From Chitinophagaceae bacterium (GTDB lineage: Bacteria; Bacteroidota; Bacteroidia; Chitinophagales; Chitinophagaceae): a DNA stretch of 59,879 bases. Positions 15,738-24,504 of this stretch are shown here, in pieces. The notes beneath the pieces were generated by a model. That model was not told where the DNA came from and did no database searches. It saw only the letters and a program-made list of their open reading frames with translations. Numbering within the stretch: the stretch's first letter is position 1; the number at the start of each line of letters is the position of its first letter. Both the position numbers and the translations under genes were made by a program. The stretch spans positions 1 to 59,879 of the forward strand of contig CANBQT010000014.1 in assembly GCA_947371755.1 (NCBI GenBank), written 5' to 3'.

Positions 15738-16604
15738 CTATAAAAACATATCAGCAAATAGCCATACGTAAGGAGTTGCAAGTAAAAGTGAATCGAATCT
15801 ATCTAAAAACCCTCCATGCCCTGGCATAATGCTACCACTATCCTTCACACCCGCTAATCGCTTTAATTTGCTTTCGAGCAAGTCTCCAAATGTTCCCATG
15901 ATGGATGCTATAAAAGAGATCAATATTAACAATCTGAAGGGCAGTCCTATTAAAGCGTGTCCTCCATAACTGATAACCATTATTGCCAATATCGCACCAC
16001 TGATGGTGCCTTCCCATGTCTTTTTGGGAGAGACCGGCGAAAGGGGCCTTTTACCAAAAAGGGAACCGGTTATATAAGCCATGGTATCGTTTACCCAGAT
16101 AGTGGCAATTAAAACAATTGGAATAATCAAACCAGCATCTGTTTGTTCGTATATATTTAAACGACCTCTTAATTTGATCATTAAGCCCCAGCTCAATGAT
16201 ATATATAGAAAGCCTGCTAAAAGAGATAACAGGTTATTGATACTGATCTTTTTATAAAAAGCCAGTAGGCCCAATAAGAAAAGTCCTGAAAAACCCATTA
16301 AAAGGTACCCGCCAATATCATGTAAATTCCATTTCCCGATAGGATAAGATTGAGGATTGCTCATATACAACATATAAGAAAACCCAATCAAAATCATGAT
16401 ATATCTTAACAAATTTGGCAGGTCTTTATAGGTAGGTTCTATCTTATCCATCAATCGATGAAACTCCCACCAGCAGCCAAAATTTATAACAGCAAACAGC
16501 ACCAAGAAAGTCCATTGGTTATAGATAAGTCCACCTATCATGATGGCTCCAAAAATAATTGCACTAAGTGTACGAGTCTTAAAAACAGCAAGATTAAACG
16601 ACAT
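15738..16604 (-). CDS. cdsA: Phosphatidate cytidylyltransferase
   Basis: The 288-residue polytopic membrane enzyme makes CDP-diacylglycerol from phosphatidic acid and CTP. The family signature is complete near the C-terminus: ESKLKRLAGVKDSGSIMPGH followed by GGFLDRFDS. LSPVSPKKTWEGTISGA is the upstream conserved stretch. About eight membrane helices are visible. A TATCTTG box at 16641-16635, 30 nt before the ATG, suggests its own promoter, although the DUF2007 and CPBP genes precede it on the same strand. Confidence 0.95.
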   Translation of the reverse strand: MSFNLAVFKTRTLSAIIFGAIMIGGLIYNQWTFLVLFAVINFGCWWEFHRLMDKIEPTYKDLPNLLRYIMILIGFSYMLYMSNPQSYPIGKWNLHDIGGYLLMGFSGLFLLGLLAFYKKISINNLLSLLAGFLYISLSWGLMIKLRGRLNIYEQTDAGLIIPIVLIATIWVNDTMAYITGSLFGKRPLSPVSPKKTWEGTISGAILAIMVISYGGHALIGLPFRLLILISFIASIMGTFGDLLESKLKRLAGVKDSGSIMPGHGGFLDRFDSLLLATPYVWLFADMFL

Positions 16605-16634
16605 AATAATTTACTGCATTGGCAGTTTCAAAAG

Positions 16635-16641
16635 CAAGATA
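16635..16641 (-). promoter_or_regulatory. Variant -7 box (TATCTTG) before cdsA
   Basis: TATCTTGC is one T shorter than TAnnTTTG. The same variant occurs before the CPBP gene (17869-17863) and tadA (32091-32097), which makes it more than chance here. Confidence 0.35.
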
Positions 16642-16676
16642 GTAAAAAAACGGTGAGGCATTAAGGTAATCCAATC

Positions 16677-16883
16677 TTAATTAAGGAGTGCATTCTCAAT
16701 TAATTGTTTGGCTGTTGTATGTAAGTGTGTAGGAACATACAATTCAATCTCTCCAAACATGGGATAGCTACTGTCTTGTTTATTAAATACCTGAACAGGC
16801 ACTTCGTTTTCTGTAAGTAAACCCTGTATGATGCTGGCTTCGGCTAAATTTTTTGTGGTGAAAATTTTATCCCAGTTTTCCAT
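16677..16883 (-). CDS. DUF2007 (putative signal-transducing) protein
   Basis: The 68-residue protein starts MENWDKIFTTKNLAEASIIQ, has GLLTENEVPVQVFNKQDSSY and ends in LYVPTHLHTTAKQLIENALL. This is the DUF2007 pattern of a small ferredoxin-like alpha/beta domain. Members are predicted to bind small ligands or act as PII-like signalling domains, without proof. It starts 1 nt after the stop of the CPBP protease gene, so the two are almost certainly co-translated; a regulatory partnership with the protease is possible but not shown. Confidence 0.85.
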   Translation of the reverse strand: MENWDKIFTTKNLAEASIIQGLLTENEVPVQVFNKQDSSYPMFGEIELYVPTHLHTTAKQLIENALLN

Positions 16884-16884
16884 G

Positions 16885-17844
16885 TTAATTTAATTGATTT
16901 TCTGAATTGGATTTTTGTTCTTGTTCAATGTGTAATTCCGATTCCTGTTTAAAGATACGCATCAGAACGATCATACCAATAACCGCTATAAGTCCTAACC
17001 AGATGGGCATTGACTCATCCATTACTTTATCAATTTGTTTACCCTGTTTATTGGCTACAAAAAGTTGGGTAACTATTATTCCGTTATATAAAAAGTGTAT
17101 TAAAATGTTCAACCATAAATTTTTACTGTAATAAAACACATAGCCTAAGATTAATCCCAATGCAGTACGGGGCAGAAATCCGAAATAGGAAAAATGTATC
17201 GCACTAAAAAGCATGCTTGCTATTAAAATTCCAATAAAACTGTTTTTTGTCCACCCAACAAAAATTTGTTGTAATGCCCCTCTGAACAGAATTTCTTCAA
17301 ATATTGCAGGCGCTGCCGCCATTACAATCAAAGCAAGGATATAATCAGCAGTTCCTTTCATCACTATCATGGCCATCATACTTTCTTTATATCTGGCTTC
17401 TGCTTCTTTTGCTGCTGCCAACAATTTTGCAGGCAATGGAATTTTCTGATTCAATTCTCCTAAAGCGCCGCTCAAGATCAATCCAACAAAAGCTATCATC
17501 ACTAACAATAAAATTTGTCTTGCAGAAACTTTTGAGCGAAAGCTTAGAAATTTCAATGGGTTGCGCGTAAGAATACTACTCAAGATCAGGGCAGGAACAC
17601 AAAAAACAAGGAAAGACGCGAGTGTATTTAATACCCTAGACACATCGGTATATTTGGCATTATTCAATAGTGATGGCACAGATTTCATGGGAACATGCAT
17701 CCATGCAGCGCCAATAGAAAGAACAATAAAATTGCCTACAATCATACCAATTCCCAGCAATGCCAACAATAATGCAAATTGAGATGGAAAATTCAATAAG
17801 GGTTTCTGATGCATCAAATCTGAAATAAGAGTGTAAATTTGCAT
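16885..17844 (-). CDS. CPBP family intramembrane metalloprotease
   Basis: The 319-residue membrane protein has about eight hydrophobic helices and the CAAX/CPBP (Abi) protease motifs: EEILFRGALQQ (Glu183, Glu184, Arg188) and FSAIHFSYFGF (His217), followed by a third conserved segment near LGLILGYVFYYSKNLW. Family members cleave prenylated proteins in eukaryotes; bacterial ones are mostly uncharacterised. I place the start at ATG 17844, because the alternative upstream in-frame TTG at 17865 lies inside a TATCTTG -7 box. It is divergent from dusB. Confidence 0.87.
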   Translation of the reverse strand: MQIYTLISDLMHQKPLLNFPSQFALLLALLGIGMIVGNFIVLSIGAAWMHVPMKSVPSLLNNAKYTDVSRVLNTLASFLVFCVPALILSSILTRNPLKFLSFRSKVSARQILLLVMIAFVGLILSGALGELNQKIPLPAKLLAAAKEAEARYKESMMAMIVMKGTADYILALIVMAAAPAIFEEILFRGALQQIFVGWTKNSFIGILIASMLFSAIHFSYFGFLPRTALGLILGYVFYYSKNLWLNILIHFLYNGIIVTQLFVANKQGKQIDKVMDESMPIWLGLIAVIGMIVLMRIFKQESELHIEQEQKSNSENQLN

Positions 17845-17862
17845 TTTTGTATCATGCAGCTG

Positions 17863-17869
17863 CAAGATA
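17863..17869 (-). promoter_or_regulatory. Variant -7 box (TATCTTG) before the CPBP gene
   Basis: TATCTTGC is 18 nt before the chosen ATG at 17844. It is the same variant as before cdsA and tadA. Confidence 0.35.
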
Positions 17870-17919
17870 AAGGATAAAAGGCAAGCTCCTTATTTGCTGG
17901 GCAAACTTCAAATAATACG

Positions 17920-18957
17920 ATGGTTAATATTGGCAATATAACGTTACCCGATTTCCCTTTATTACTAGCACCCATGGAGGATGTAAGTGATCCGCCATTT
18001 AGGGCAGTTTGCAAGGATAATGGCGCAGATCTGATGTATACTGAATTTATCAGTAGCGAGGGATTGATCCGAGATGCTATAAAAAGCCGTCAGAAACTAG
18101 ACATTTTCGATTACGAACGCCCCATTGGGATTCAGATCTTTGGGGGTGATGAAGACGCCATGGCATTGAGTGCGAAGATTGTAGATACCGTAAATCCTGA
18201 TCTTCTGGATATCAATTTCGGCTGTCCTGTAAAGAAAGTAGTGAGTAAAGGTGCGGGTGCGGGAGTTTTGAAAGACATTGACCTTATGATTCGCCTAACT
18301 GATGCGGTTGTTAGGAGTACAAAATTACCTGTTACAGTAAAAACCCGTTTGGGTTGGGATGATAGCAGTAAAAATATTGAAGAAGTAGCTGAACGTTTAC
18401 AAGATTCAGGTATTCAAGCATTAGCCATTCATGGCAGAACCAGGGCACAATTGTATAAGGGTGAAGCCGACTGGACCTTAATAGCAAAAGTTAAAAATAA
18501 CCCACGAATTAAGATCCCAATCTTTGGTAACGGTGATATCAATTCCCCTCAAAAGGCAAAAGAGTATAAAGAACGATACGGAGTAGATGGTATCATGATT
18601 GGCAGAGCAGCCATTGGATACCCCTGGATTTTTAGAGAGATCAAGCATTTTATGGAGCACGGCGAATTAATGGCTCCCCCAACTTTAGAAGAAAGAATCA
18701 TTGTTTGTAAGAAGCATTTGCACAAATCTTTCGAATGGAAGGGTGGCATTGCAGGCATCTATGAAATGCGCAGGCACTATACCAATTATTTAAAAGGCTT
18801 ACCCAATATCAAAGAATTCAGAAGTAGATTAGTGATCCTCAATACGGTTGAAGAAGTAGAAGCCGTGCTTGATGAATTACATCAATATTATAAAGGCTAC
18901 GAATTTGAAAGGGCGCAAATTGATTTAATTGACTATCATCAAAAGTGCCCGATTTAA
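17920..18957 (+). CDS. dusB: tRNA-dihydrouridine synthase B
   Basis: The 345-residue FMN enzyme reduces specific uridines in tRNA to dihydrouridine. Motifs are LLLAPMEDVSDPPFR (14-28), the catalytic Cys102 in NFGCPVKKV with the following GAGAGVL, AIHGRTRAQLYKG and PIFGNGDINSPQKA with GIMIGRAAIGYPWIF. Length and motif order fit DusB of the Dus family. It is transcribed alone; the spacer to the CPBP gene is 75 bp. Confidence 0.94.
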   Translation: MVNIGNITLPDFPLLLAPMEDVSDPPFRAVCKDNGADLMYTEFISSEGLIRDAIKSRQKLDIFDYERPIGIQIFGGDEDAMALSAKIVDTVNPDLLDINFGCPVKKVVSKGAGAGVLKDIDLMIRLTDAVVRSTKLPVTVKTRLGWDDSSKNIEEVAERLQDSGIQALAIHGRTRAQLYKGEADWTLIAKVKNNPRIKIPIFGNGDINSPQKAKEYKERYGVDGIMIGRAAIGYPWIFREIKHFMEHGELMAPPTLEERIIVCKKHLHKSFEWKGGIAGIYEMRRHYTNYLKGLPNIKEFRSRLVILNTVEEVEAVLDELHQYYKGYEFERAQIDLIDYHQKCPI

Positions 18958-18959
18958 AA

Positions 18960-18987
18960 TTAAAAATTAAAAATTAAAAAGGAAAAA
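18960..18987 (+). repeat. Heptamer tract (TTAAAAA x3, GGAAAAA)
   Basis: Four seven-base units of the [G/T]TAAAAA-type array start 2 nt behind the dusB stop codon. Unlike the other arrays, no GC-rich palindrome follows. Confidence 0.75.
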
Positions 18988-19051
18988 GAAAGGATATACC
19001 ATAAAGGTAATGGGGAAACCTTTATTTGAATTTATCTTACTTTATTTATTC

Positions 19052-19076
19052 GTTTTAAACGCGCAGCGTTTAAAAC
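19052..19076. terminator. Inverted repeat between convergent dusB and glutathione peroxidase genes
   Basis: The arms GTTTTAAACGC and GCGTTTAAAAC (11 bp, perfect) surround a 3-nt loop GCA. It could act as a bidirectional terminator, although no strong T tract follows on either side. CACTCTT/CACTATT/CACTCTT direct repeats follow at once. Confidence 0.45.
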
Positions 19077-19087
19077 TTCACTCTTCA

Positions 19088-19762
19088 CTATTCACTCTTG
19101 AATTCCCCTTCCACCTGTGGATCAAGTGGAGAAACTGTTTGCGCAAAGAAATGCGTGAGTACTCCATTCTGATCAACTAAATATTTACAAAAATTCCAGG
19201 TGGGTTGTTGGTTACACCAGCCATTTTTTTCTTTATTGGATAACCAATTAAAAACCGGATTCTGTTCTGCGCCTTTTACAACTTGCGACTTTTTTGCCAA
19301 ATAAAATGTTACGCCATAATTGATCTTGCAAAACTCTGCGATAGCCGCATCATCTTTTTTCTCCTGTTCCTTAAAATCATTTGCAGGAAACCCAATGATC
19401 ACCAATTTATCCTTATGTTGCTGAAACAACTTTTCTAACTCAGCGTATTGCCCAGTATATCCACAATCACTTGCCGTATTTACCAATATTATTTTCTTGC
19501 CTTTTAGTTGATTAACATCTAACATGCTGCCATCATTCAATTCAATTTTCAGGGAATAAAAATCTACTATAGGAGCGATATTGGCTGTATTTTTTTGAAT
19601 GGCATTTTTAGAACCAAATATTTTCCCTGGTAACATGATCAAAGGGTACATTGATTTTAATACAGATTGTCGATAACTCATATCTTTCTTTTTCATTAAC
19701 AAAATTGCCACTACTAATAATGGAATTACTATAATCACTGTTTTCATAAGCCCTTTTTGCAT
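19088..19762 (-). CDS. Glutathione peroxidase-like protein with N-terminal membrane anchor
   Basis: The 224-residue thiol peroxidase of the GPx family has an extra N-terminal hydrophobic helix (about 8-23) followed by a basic linker, so it is probably tethered to the inner membrane facing the periplasm. The peroxidatic residue is Cys100 in NTASDCGYTGQYAELEKL, encoded by an ordinary TGT codon. FPANDF replaces the usual FPCNQF, and PTWNFCKYLVDQNG holds the conserved Trp-Asn. It starts 1 nt after the aldehyde dehydrogenase stop, so the pair is one transcription unit, consistent with lipid-peroxide and aldehyde detoxification. Confidence 0.88.
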   Translation of the reverse strand: MQKGLMKTVIIVIPLLVVAILLMKKKDMSYRQSVLKSMYPLIMLPGKIFGSKNAIQKNTANIAPIVDFYSLKIELNDGSMLDVNQLKGKKIILVNTASDCGYTGQYAELEKLFQQHKDKLVIIGFPANDFKEQEKKDDAAIAEFCKINYGVTFYLAKKSQVVKGAEQNPVFNWLSNKEKNGWCNQQPTWNFCKYLVDQNGVLTHFFAQTVSPLDPQVEGEFKSE

Positions 19763-19763
19763 A

Positions 19764-21143
19764 TTAGCGAATAACCAATTTAAACATACCCAGCTTACCT
19801 TTCAAAGGAGGGTATTTAACAGCAGGATCGAACCAGGTAGGTGTTTTCAAAACCGACTTCCGGTGTGTGAATGTATCAATAGATGTTTTTCCATGATAGG
19901 CTCCCATACCACTATATCCTCTGCCTCCAAAAGGTAATTTATGATTAGTGAGGTGCCAGCTTGCATTGTTTACACATGCACCACCAGATGGCACGGCATC
20001 CAACCATGCTTGTTCAATAGTGCTGCTTTCCGTAAACACATAAAAGGCCAATGGATTTGGGTTCTTTGCAATAATGGCTTTTGCCTCATCCATGGTTTGA
20101 AATGTAAGTATGGGAAGAATTGGTCCGAAAATTTCATCCTTCATTACGTGCATATCCATCGTTACCTCATCCAATAAGGTAGGTTCGATAAATAAAAGAT
20201 CACGATTGGTTCTACCACCCTGAATAATATTACCATCATTCAAGTATGTGACAAGTCTATCAAATTGTTTGTGATTAATGATCTTGCCAAAATTGTCAGA
20301 CTCTTCAGCTCTAGCTCCGAAAAATTTATCTATCGTTGCACGCATCGCTTTTACCAATGCTTCTTTTTTTGATACATGTACTAAAACATAATCAGGCGCT
20401 ACACACATCTGACCAGCATTAGAGAATTTTGTCATTACAATTCTTTTAGCAGCAATTTTTATATTCGCATCAGACTCAACCACGCAAGGACTTTTACCGC
20501 CTAATTCCAAAGTAACGGGCACCAATTCTTCTGCCGCCATTTTATAAATGATCTTACCCACAGTAGTGCTTCCTGTATAAAACACATGATCAAATCTAAA
20601 ATGTTGCATCATCTCAGGAATCACGGTTGCTCCATCGCCTGGAACGTATAAAATATATTCCTTAGGAAAAACTGATTCAATTATTTTTTCCATGAGCAAT
20701 GCTGTTGCAGGAGCAAACTCACTTGGCTTTAAAACTACAGCATTACCTGCTGCAATGGCGCCAATCAACGGAGCAAACAATAATTGAAAGGGGTAATTCC
20801 AGGGGCCGATGATTAACACCACACCCATCGGTTCTTTCTCTATTCTACTACTGGATGGAAGATTCAAGATATTGGTAGAAACAGATTCGGGCTCCATCCA
20901 GGATTTAAGGCCATCTAACATAGCACTCATCTCAGCCATAAAAAAGCCGTTCTCAGTAACCCAGCATTCTTCTTTGCTCTTTTTAAGATCTGTAAATAAA
21001 GCAGTATAGATCTCTTCTTCATGATCTTGAACTGCCTGCTTTAAAACCTCTAATTGTTTTTTTCGGAAGGCATAACTACGTGTCGCACCAGAATCGAAAT
21101 ATTGGCGCATTTGTATGAGTTGCTGAACTAATTCTGAAGGCAT
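19764..21143 (-). CDS. Aldehyde dehydrogenase (class 3-like)
   Basis: The 459-residue NAD(P)-dependent enzyme oxidises aldehydes to acids. GPWNYPFQL and the NAD-binding GSTTVGK are present, Glu213 sits in TLELGGKSP, and the catalytic nucleophile is Cys247 in SNAGQMCVAPDYV. The short length and C-terminal KLPFGGRGYSGMGAYHGK with SIDTFTHRKSVL match class 3/fatty-aldehyde dehydrogenases. A promoter TTG-N18-TATCTTTA lies at 21206-21178. The peroxidase gene follows after 1 nt; together they suggest removal of lipid-oxidation products. Confidence 0.92.
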   Translation of the reverse strand: MPSELVQQLIQMRQYFDSGATRSYAFRKKQLEVLKQAVQDHEEEIYTALFTDLKKSKEECWVTENGFFMAEMSAMLDGLKSWMEPESVSTNILNLPSSSRIEKEPMGVVLIIGPWNYPFQLLFAPLIGAIAAGNAVVLKPSEFAPATALLMEKIIESVFPKEYILYVPGDGATVIPEMMQHFRFDHVFYTGSTTVGKIIYKMAAEELVPVTLELGGKSPCVVESDANIKIAAKRIVMTKFSNAGQMCVAPDYVLVHVSKKEALVKAMRATIDKFFGARAEESDNFGKIINHKQFDRLVTYLNDGNIIQGGRTNRDLLFIEPTLLDEVTMDMHVMKDEIFGPILPILTFQTMDEAKAIIAKNPNPLAFYVFTESSTIEQAWLDAVPSGGACVNNASWHLTNHKLPFGGRGYSGMGAYHGKTSIDTFTHRKSVLKTPTWFDPAVKYPPLKGKLGMFKLVIR

Positions 21144-21177
21144 AATTGTTGATTTATATGGGCAATCCTATGATTCT

Positions 21178-21206
21178 TAAAGATACAGTTTGTATACTTC
21201 ATTCAA
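21178..21206 (-). promoter_or_regulatory. Probable Bacteroidota promoter (TTG-N18-TATCTTTA)
   Basis: TTG at 21206-21204, an 18-nt spacer and TATCTTTA at 21185-21178 (one mismatch to TAnnTTTG) precede the aldehyde dehydrogenase ATG by 34 nt. Confidence 0.5.
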
Positions 21207-21312
21207 TAACAGATAAATGTACATTTCGTTTAAATAATTATTCTGTCAATATGTAACAATTTCAATAAATTCATTCTCTAAATTTTCCACCATAAATACC
21301 AACGATTCTTCC

Positions 21313-22767
21313 ATGAAAAAAAATGAACCCATTAACAATTCGCGCCGCGGTTTTATCCGCAATGGCGCATTGGCTCTTGCAGGTTTTACCATTGTTCCGC
21401 GACACGTATTGGGTCGTGGTTTTACAGCGCCTAGTGATAAATTACAAGTAGCCGGTATTGGTGCTGGTGGTAAGGGCGAAAGCGATCTTTGGAACTTCTT
21501 TAAGAGCGGCAAAGCTGATATTGCTTTCTTATGCGATGTAGATGAACGTCAGACTGCTATGAGTCGTAAGCGTTATCCAAATGCAAAAGTATATAAGGAT
21601 TATCGCGAGATGCTGGATAAAGAACACAAGCTAATCGATGCAGTTTCAGTATCCATTCCAGACCACCAACATGCCGTTGCGGCCATGGCAGCAATGCAAT
21701 TGAATAAACACGTATATGTACAAAAACCCTTAACGCACGATATTTACGAAGCACGTATGCTTACTCAGGCAGCACATCGTTATAAAGTAGTTACACAAAT
21801 GGGTAACCAGGGATCTTCCGGCGATGGTGTTCGTCAATTAGTAGATTGGTATCATGCTGGTTTAATAGGTGATGTACATACCATTTACTGTTATACAGAT
21901 CGTCCGGTTTGGCCTCAAGGCATTGGGTGGTCTAAAGACAAACCTGCTGTTCCAGCTGGATTAGATTGGGATCTTTGGCAAGGTACCGCACCAAAAAAAG
22001 ATTATGTAGAAGGTTTGATACCATTTAACTGGCGTGGCTGGTGGGATTATGGTACAGGCGCATTAGGTGATATGGCTTGTCATATTATGGCACCTGCCTT
22101 TGCAGTCCTAGGTTTAGGATATCCTGATGGAGCTGAGTGTAGTGTTTCCACACCATATATTGCTAACTGGACAAAAGCTAATTTCCCGGAAAGTGGACCA
22201 GTTTCATCACATATCATTTTAACATTCAAAGGAAAAGATGGTAAACCTGATTTGAAATTGCATTGGATGGATGGCGGTATACAACCAGAACGTCCTGAGG
22301 AATTGGGTGCGAATGAAGTAATGGGTGATGGTGGAAATGGCGCCATCTTTATTGGGTCAAAGGGTAAGATGATGTGTGGCACTTATGGTATTAATCCTCA
22401 ATTATTGCCTACTTCTTTAACCAAAACAACTATTGTTCCTCAAACTGTAGCAAGAGTTAAAGGTGGGGATAATGGTCACTATGCGGCATGGGTGGAAGCA
22501 GCTATTGCCGGATATGGAACTGATCTTGCCAAAAATTTGAGTTCTCATTTTGATATTGCCGGACCACTAACCGAAAGTATCTTAATGGGTAACCTGGCCT
22601 TGCGCAGTTATAATATCGAAAAGAAAAATTCTAAAGGTGGTATTGAATATCCAGGTAGAGGTATTAAACTTTTATGGGATGGACCAAATATGAAGATTAC
22701 CAACTTCGACGAAGCGAATCAGTTTGTGAAAAGAACTTATCGCGAAGGATGGAGTTTGGGAGTATAA
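21313..22767 (+). CDS. Tat-exported Gfo/Idh/MocA family oxidoreductase
   Basis: The 484-residue protein begins with a twin-arginine signal: SRRGFIRNG (Arg11-Arg12) and a hydrophobic stretch ending near 35. The Rossmann motif GIGAGGKG (48-55) follows, with FLCDVDERQ, then VYVQKPLTH (137-139 QKP in place of the common EKP), and a C-terminal Gfo/Idh/MocA domain with WRGWWDYGTGALGDMACHIM. Exported members often keep a tightly bound NAD and act on sugars in the periplasm. It is convergent with the GMC operon and stands next to the 3-keto-sugar island. Confidence 0.9.
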   Translation: MKKNEPINNSRRGFIRNGALALAGFTIVPRHVLGRGFTAPSDKLQVAGIGAGGKGESDLWNFFKSGKADIAFLCDVDERQTAMSRKRYPNAKVYKDYREMLDKEHKLIDAVSVSIPDHQHAVAAMAAMQLNKHVYVQKPLTHDIYEARMLTQAAHRYKVVTQMGNQGSSGDGVRQLVDWYHAGLIGDVHTIYCYTDRPVWPQGIGWSKDKPAVPAGLDWDLWQGTAPKKDYVEGLIPFNWRGWWDYGTGALGDMACHIMAPAFAVLGLGYPDGAECSVSTPYIANWTKANFPESGPVSSHIILTFKGKDGKPDLKLHWMDGGIQPERPEELGANEVMGDGGNGAIFIGSKGKMMCGTYGINPQLLPTSLTKTTIVPQTVARVKGGDNGHYAAWVEAAIAGYGTDLAKNLSSHFDIAGPLTESILMGNLALRSYNIEKKNSKGGIEYPGRGIKLLWDGPNMKITNFDEANQFVKRTYREGWSLGV

Positions 22768-22778
22768 ATTAATTTAAT

Positions 22779-22898
22779 CCCCTCTTGGGAGGGGCGCCGA
22801 ATGCAGTGAGTGCAGGGGTGGGTAAAAATATTCTCTTGGATGATTTCACCCACCCCATGTTTTCACTGACGTGAAAACATTACCCCTCCCAGGAGGGG
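22779..22898. repeat. Inverted pair of GC-rich repeat units (BIME-like)
   Basis: Unit A is CCCCTCTTGGGAGGGG (22779-22794), a 20-nt spacer, and GGGGTGGGT (22815-22823). Unit B, in reverse, is ACCCACCCC (22848-22856), a 10-bp hairpin ATGTTTTCAC/GTGAAAACAT (22857-22880), and CCCCTCCCAGGAGGGG (22883-22898). The two units face each other, as in BIME arrangements of REP sequences. They fill the space between convergent genes. Confidence 0.85.
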
Positions 22899-22914
22899 AT
22901 GGTTGAAGAAATAA

Positions 22915-22945
22915 AAAAGGCGACCAAGTTTGGCCGCCTTTTTAT
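22915..22945. terminator. Bidirectional terminator hairpin
   Basis: AAGGCG-A-CCAA pairs with TTGG-C-CGCCTT (one mismatch), flanked by A on the left and five T on the right. It separates the convergent Gfo/Idh/MocA and TIM-barrel genes. Confidence 0.8.
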
Positions 22946-22961
22946 TTGCTATTTATTAATC

Positions 22962-23828
22962 TTAGAATGTAAATGATTTTAAATATGCGGCATCAATTTC
23001 TGCACTTTCGATAGGATTGCTTCCTGTGAATGCTTCCTGTTCAACTACATAATATTTCAAACCATTATCAGTACCTGCTTTTAGGATAGATTTAAAATCA
23101 ATGGTGCCTTTTCCAAGATGACATGATTCATGATCCTTACCCGTTCTTTTCAGATCTTTTACGTGACAAAGACGGAAACGATTAGGATACTTTTTGAAAT
23201 AAGCGATAGGGTCTGCACCTGCAGCTACTACCCAATAAATATCCATTTCAAAATCTACCAATTCTTTATCCGTATTTGTGATCATTACATCCTGAGGAAT
23301 CTGGCCATCAACTGATTGGAAAGAATAATCGTGGTTATGATAAGCAAAACGAATTCCGTTTTTCTTACAGATCTCTCCACTCTTATTAAACTCATCCGCG
23401 AATTTTTTAAATCCATCGATTGATTTTTGAGGCCCCTTGTAGGGACAAATCAAATACTTCATTCCAATGGCGGCTGCTTCTGCGGCTTTGCGTTCAAAAT
23501 CTTTTTGAATATCACAATGAGCAGAAACAATTTTCATTCCTAACTCATCCATGTATTTTTTAAAGTCTTTATGACCTAAACCCCAGAACATTCCATTGGA
23601 CCCTTCGAAGCTTTCAATCTGCTTGTATCCATCGGCTGCAATTTTTTTCAAAGTGCCTTTTGCATCCTTGGCCATTTCTTCCTTTACTGTCCATAATTGC
23701 AAACCAAATGCCGGCAAATTTTTGGGAGCGAAAGCATCAACCATCGTCGACCTCCCACTAAAAGGTATCGACATGCCTGCAGCAGCAAATGCGCTTAGTC
23801 GTAAAAAGTCTCTTCTATTATTTGACAT
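22962..23828 (-). CDS. Tat-exported sugar phosphate isomerase/epimerase family (TIM barrel) protein
   Basis: The 288-residue AP-endonuclease-2-type TIM barrel has a twin-arginine signal (NNRRDFLRLSAFAAAGMSI, Arg5-Arg6). Recognisable strands carry GLQLWTVKEEM, the metal-site region VSAHCDIQK, RFAYHNHDYSF, DIYWVVAAGADP and RLCHVKDLKRTG, with GKGTIDFKSILKAG at the end. Such proteins bind a divalent metal and act on free or keto sugars. It is the last gene of the five-gene minus-strand operon (46 nt after the preceding gene), so its substrate is probably the product of the GMC oxidoreductase. Confidence 0.87.
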   Translation of the reverse strand: MSNNRRDFLRLSAFAAAGMSIPFSGRSTMVDAFAPKNLPAFGLQLWTVKEEMAKDAKGTLKKIAADGYKQIESFEGSNGMFWGLGHKDFKKYMDELGMKIVSAHCDIQKDFERKAAEAAAIGMKYLICPYKGPQKSIDGFKKFADEFNKSGEICKKNGIRFAYHNHDYSFQSVDGQIPQDVMITNTDKELVDFEMDIYWVVAAGADPIAYFKKYPNRFRLCHVKDLKRTGKDHESCHLGKGTIDFKSILKAGTDNGLKYYVVEQEAFTGSNPIESAEIDAAYLKSFTF

Positions 23829-23874
23829 ACCATCCTTTATTAAATGAAATGAGTATCGTTAACCAAATCTCAAA

Positions 23875-24444
23875 CTAGGTTGCCCAAGCTTTATCACCTT
23901 TTTTGTAAGGGATACAGCCTTCGTATTTACCAGGCACCGCTACATAACGTAATGCCTTAGTAGCACCTACTTCAGAAGTAAAGAAACCTAATAAGGTTAA
24001 TTCTTTTACCATTTTGAAATAATGATTAGGATCTGTTTCTTTTTTAGACTTCTGGTAGTCTTTCATTTCTTTATCAAGATCCACTAGAAGATCGTGTCTT
24101 TGTTGTGGGGTGCTTTCTAAAAATACTTTACCAGATTTCTTCTTGCTTGCTTCATCGAGCTTTTTAAGCCCATCCGCAAAAATGGTTTGGTCTTTAGGTT
24201 CGTAACAGTCTTTCACATATACGCTCATGAATTCTCCCACTTTTGCTTCTTTAGCTCCAGGGGTAGCTGTGGCAGGTAAAATAGTTTCACCTACTTCATT
24301 CAAAAATGCAATGTCATCTTTAGTTAAACTAAAGGCTGCAGCGTTTTTATCCGAGGTTTTGCAACCAGAGATAAATGCTTCTGCGCCTATTAAAGTTCCG
24401 CCCAACAGCATCGCAACACTGGATATGGCTTCTCTTCTATTCAT
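23875..24444 (-). CDS. Gluconate 2-dehydrogenase subunit 3 family protein
   Basis: The 189-residue small subunit starts with a Tat signal (MNRREAISSVAMLLGG) that ends in ISGC, a plausible lipobox with Cys28. The mature part has FLNEVGETILPATATPGAKEA and VKELTLLGFFTSEVGATKAL, typical of the gluconate 2-dehydrogenase gamma/subunit 3 family. This subunit carries no cofactor but chaperones the flavin subunit through the Tat pathway. It lies 60 nt behind the GMC gene, its obvious partner. Confidence 0.88.
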   Translation of the reverse strand: MNRREAISSVAMLLGGTLIGAEAFISGCKTSDKNAAAFSLTKDDIAFLNEVGETILPATATPGAKEAKVGEFMSVYVKDCYEPKDQTIFADGLKKLDEASKKKSGKVFLESTPQQRHDLLVDLDKEMKDYQKSKKETDPNHYFKMVKELTLLGFFTSEVGATKALRYVAVPGKYEGCIPYKKGDKAWAT

Positions 24445-24504
24445 TCTATTTAATTTAAAAGGTTTTAAATTTTGGTACAGTAATTTACTGAACTGCCATT
24501 GAAT

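Noticed and set aside
19463..19465. Selenocysteine in the glutathione peroxidase
   Set aside because: The peroxidatic position is an ordinary TGT cysteine codon, not TGA.
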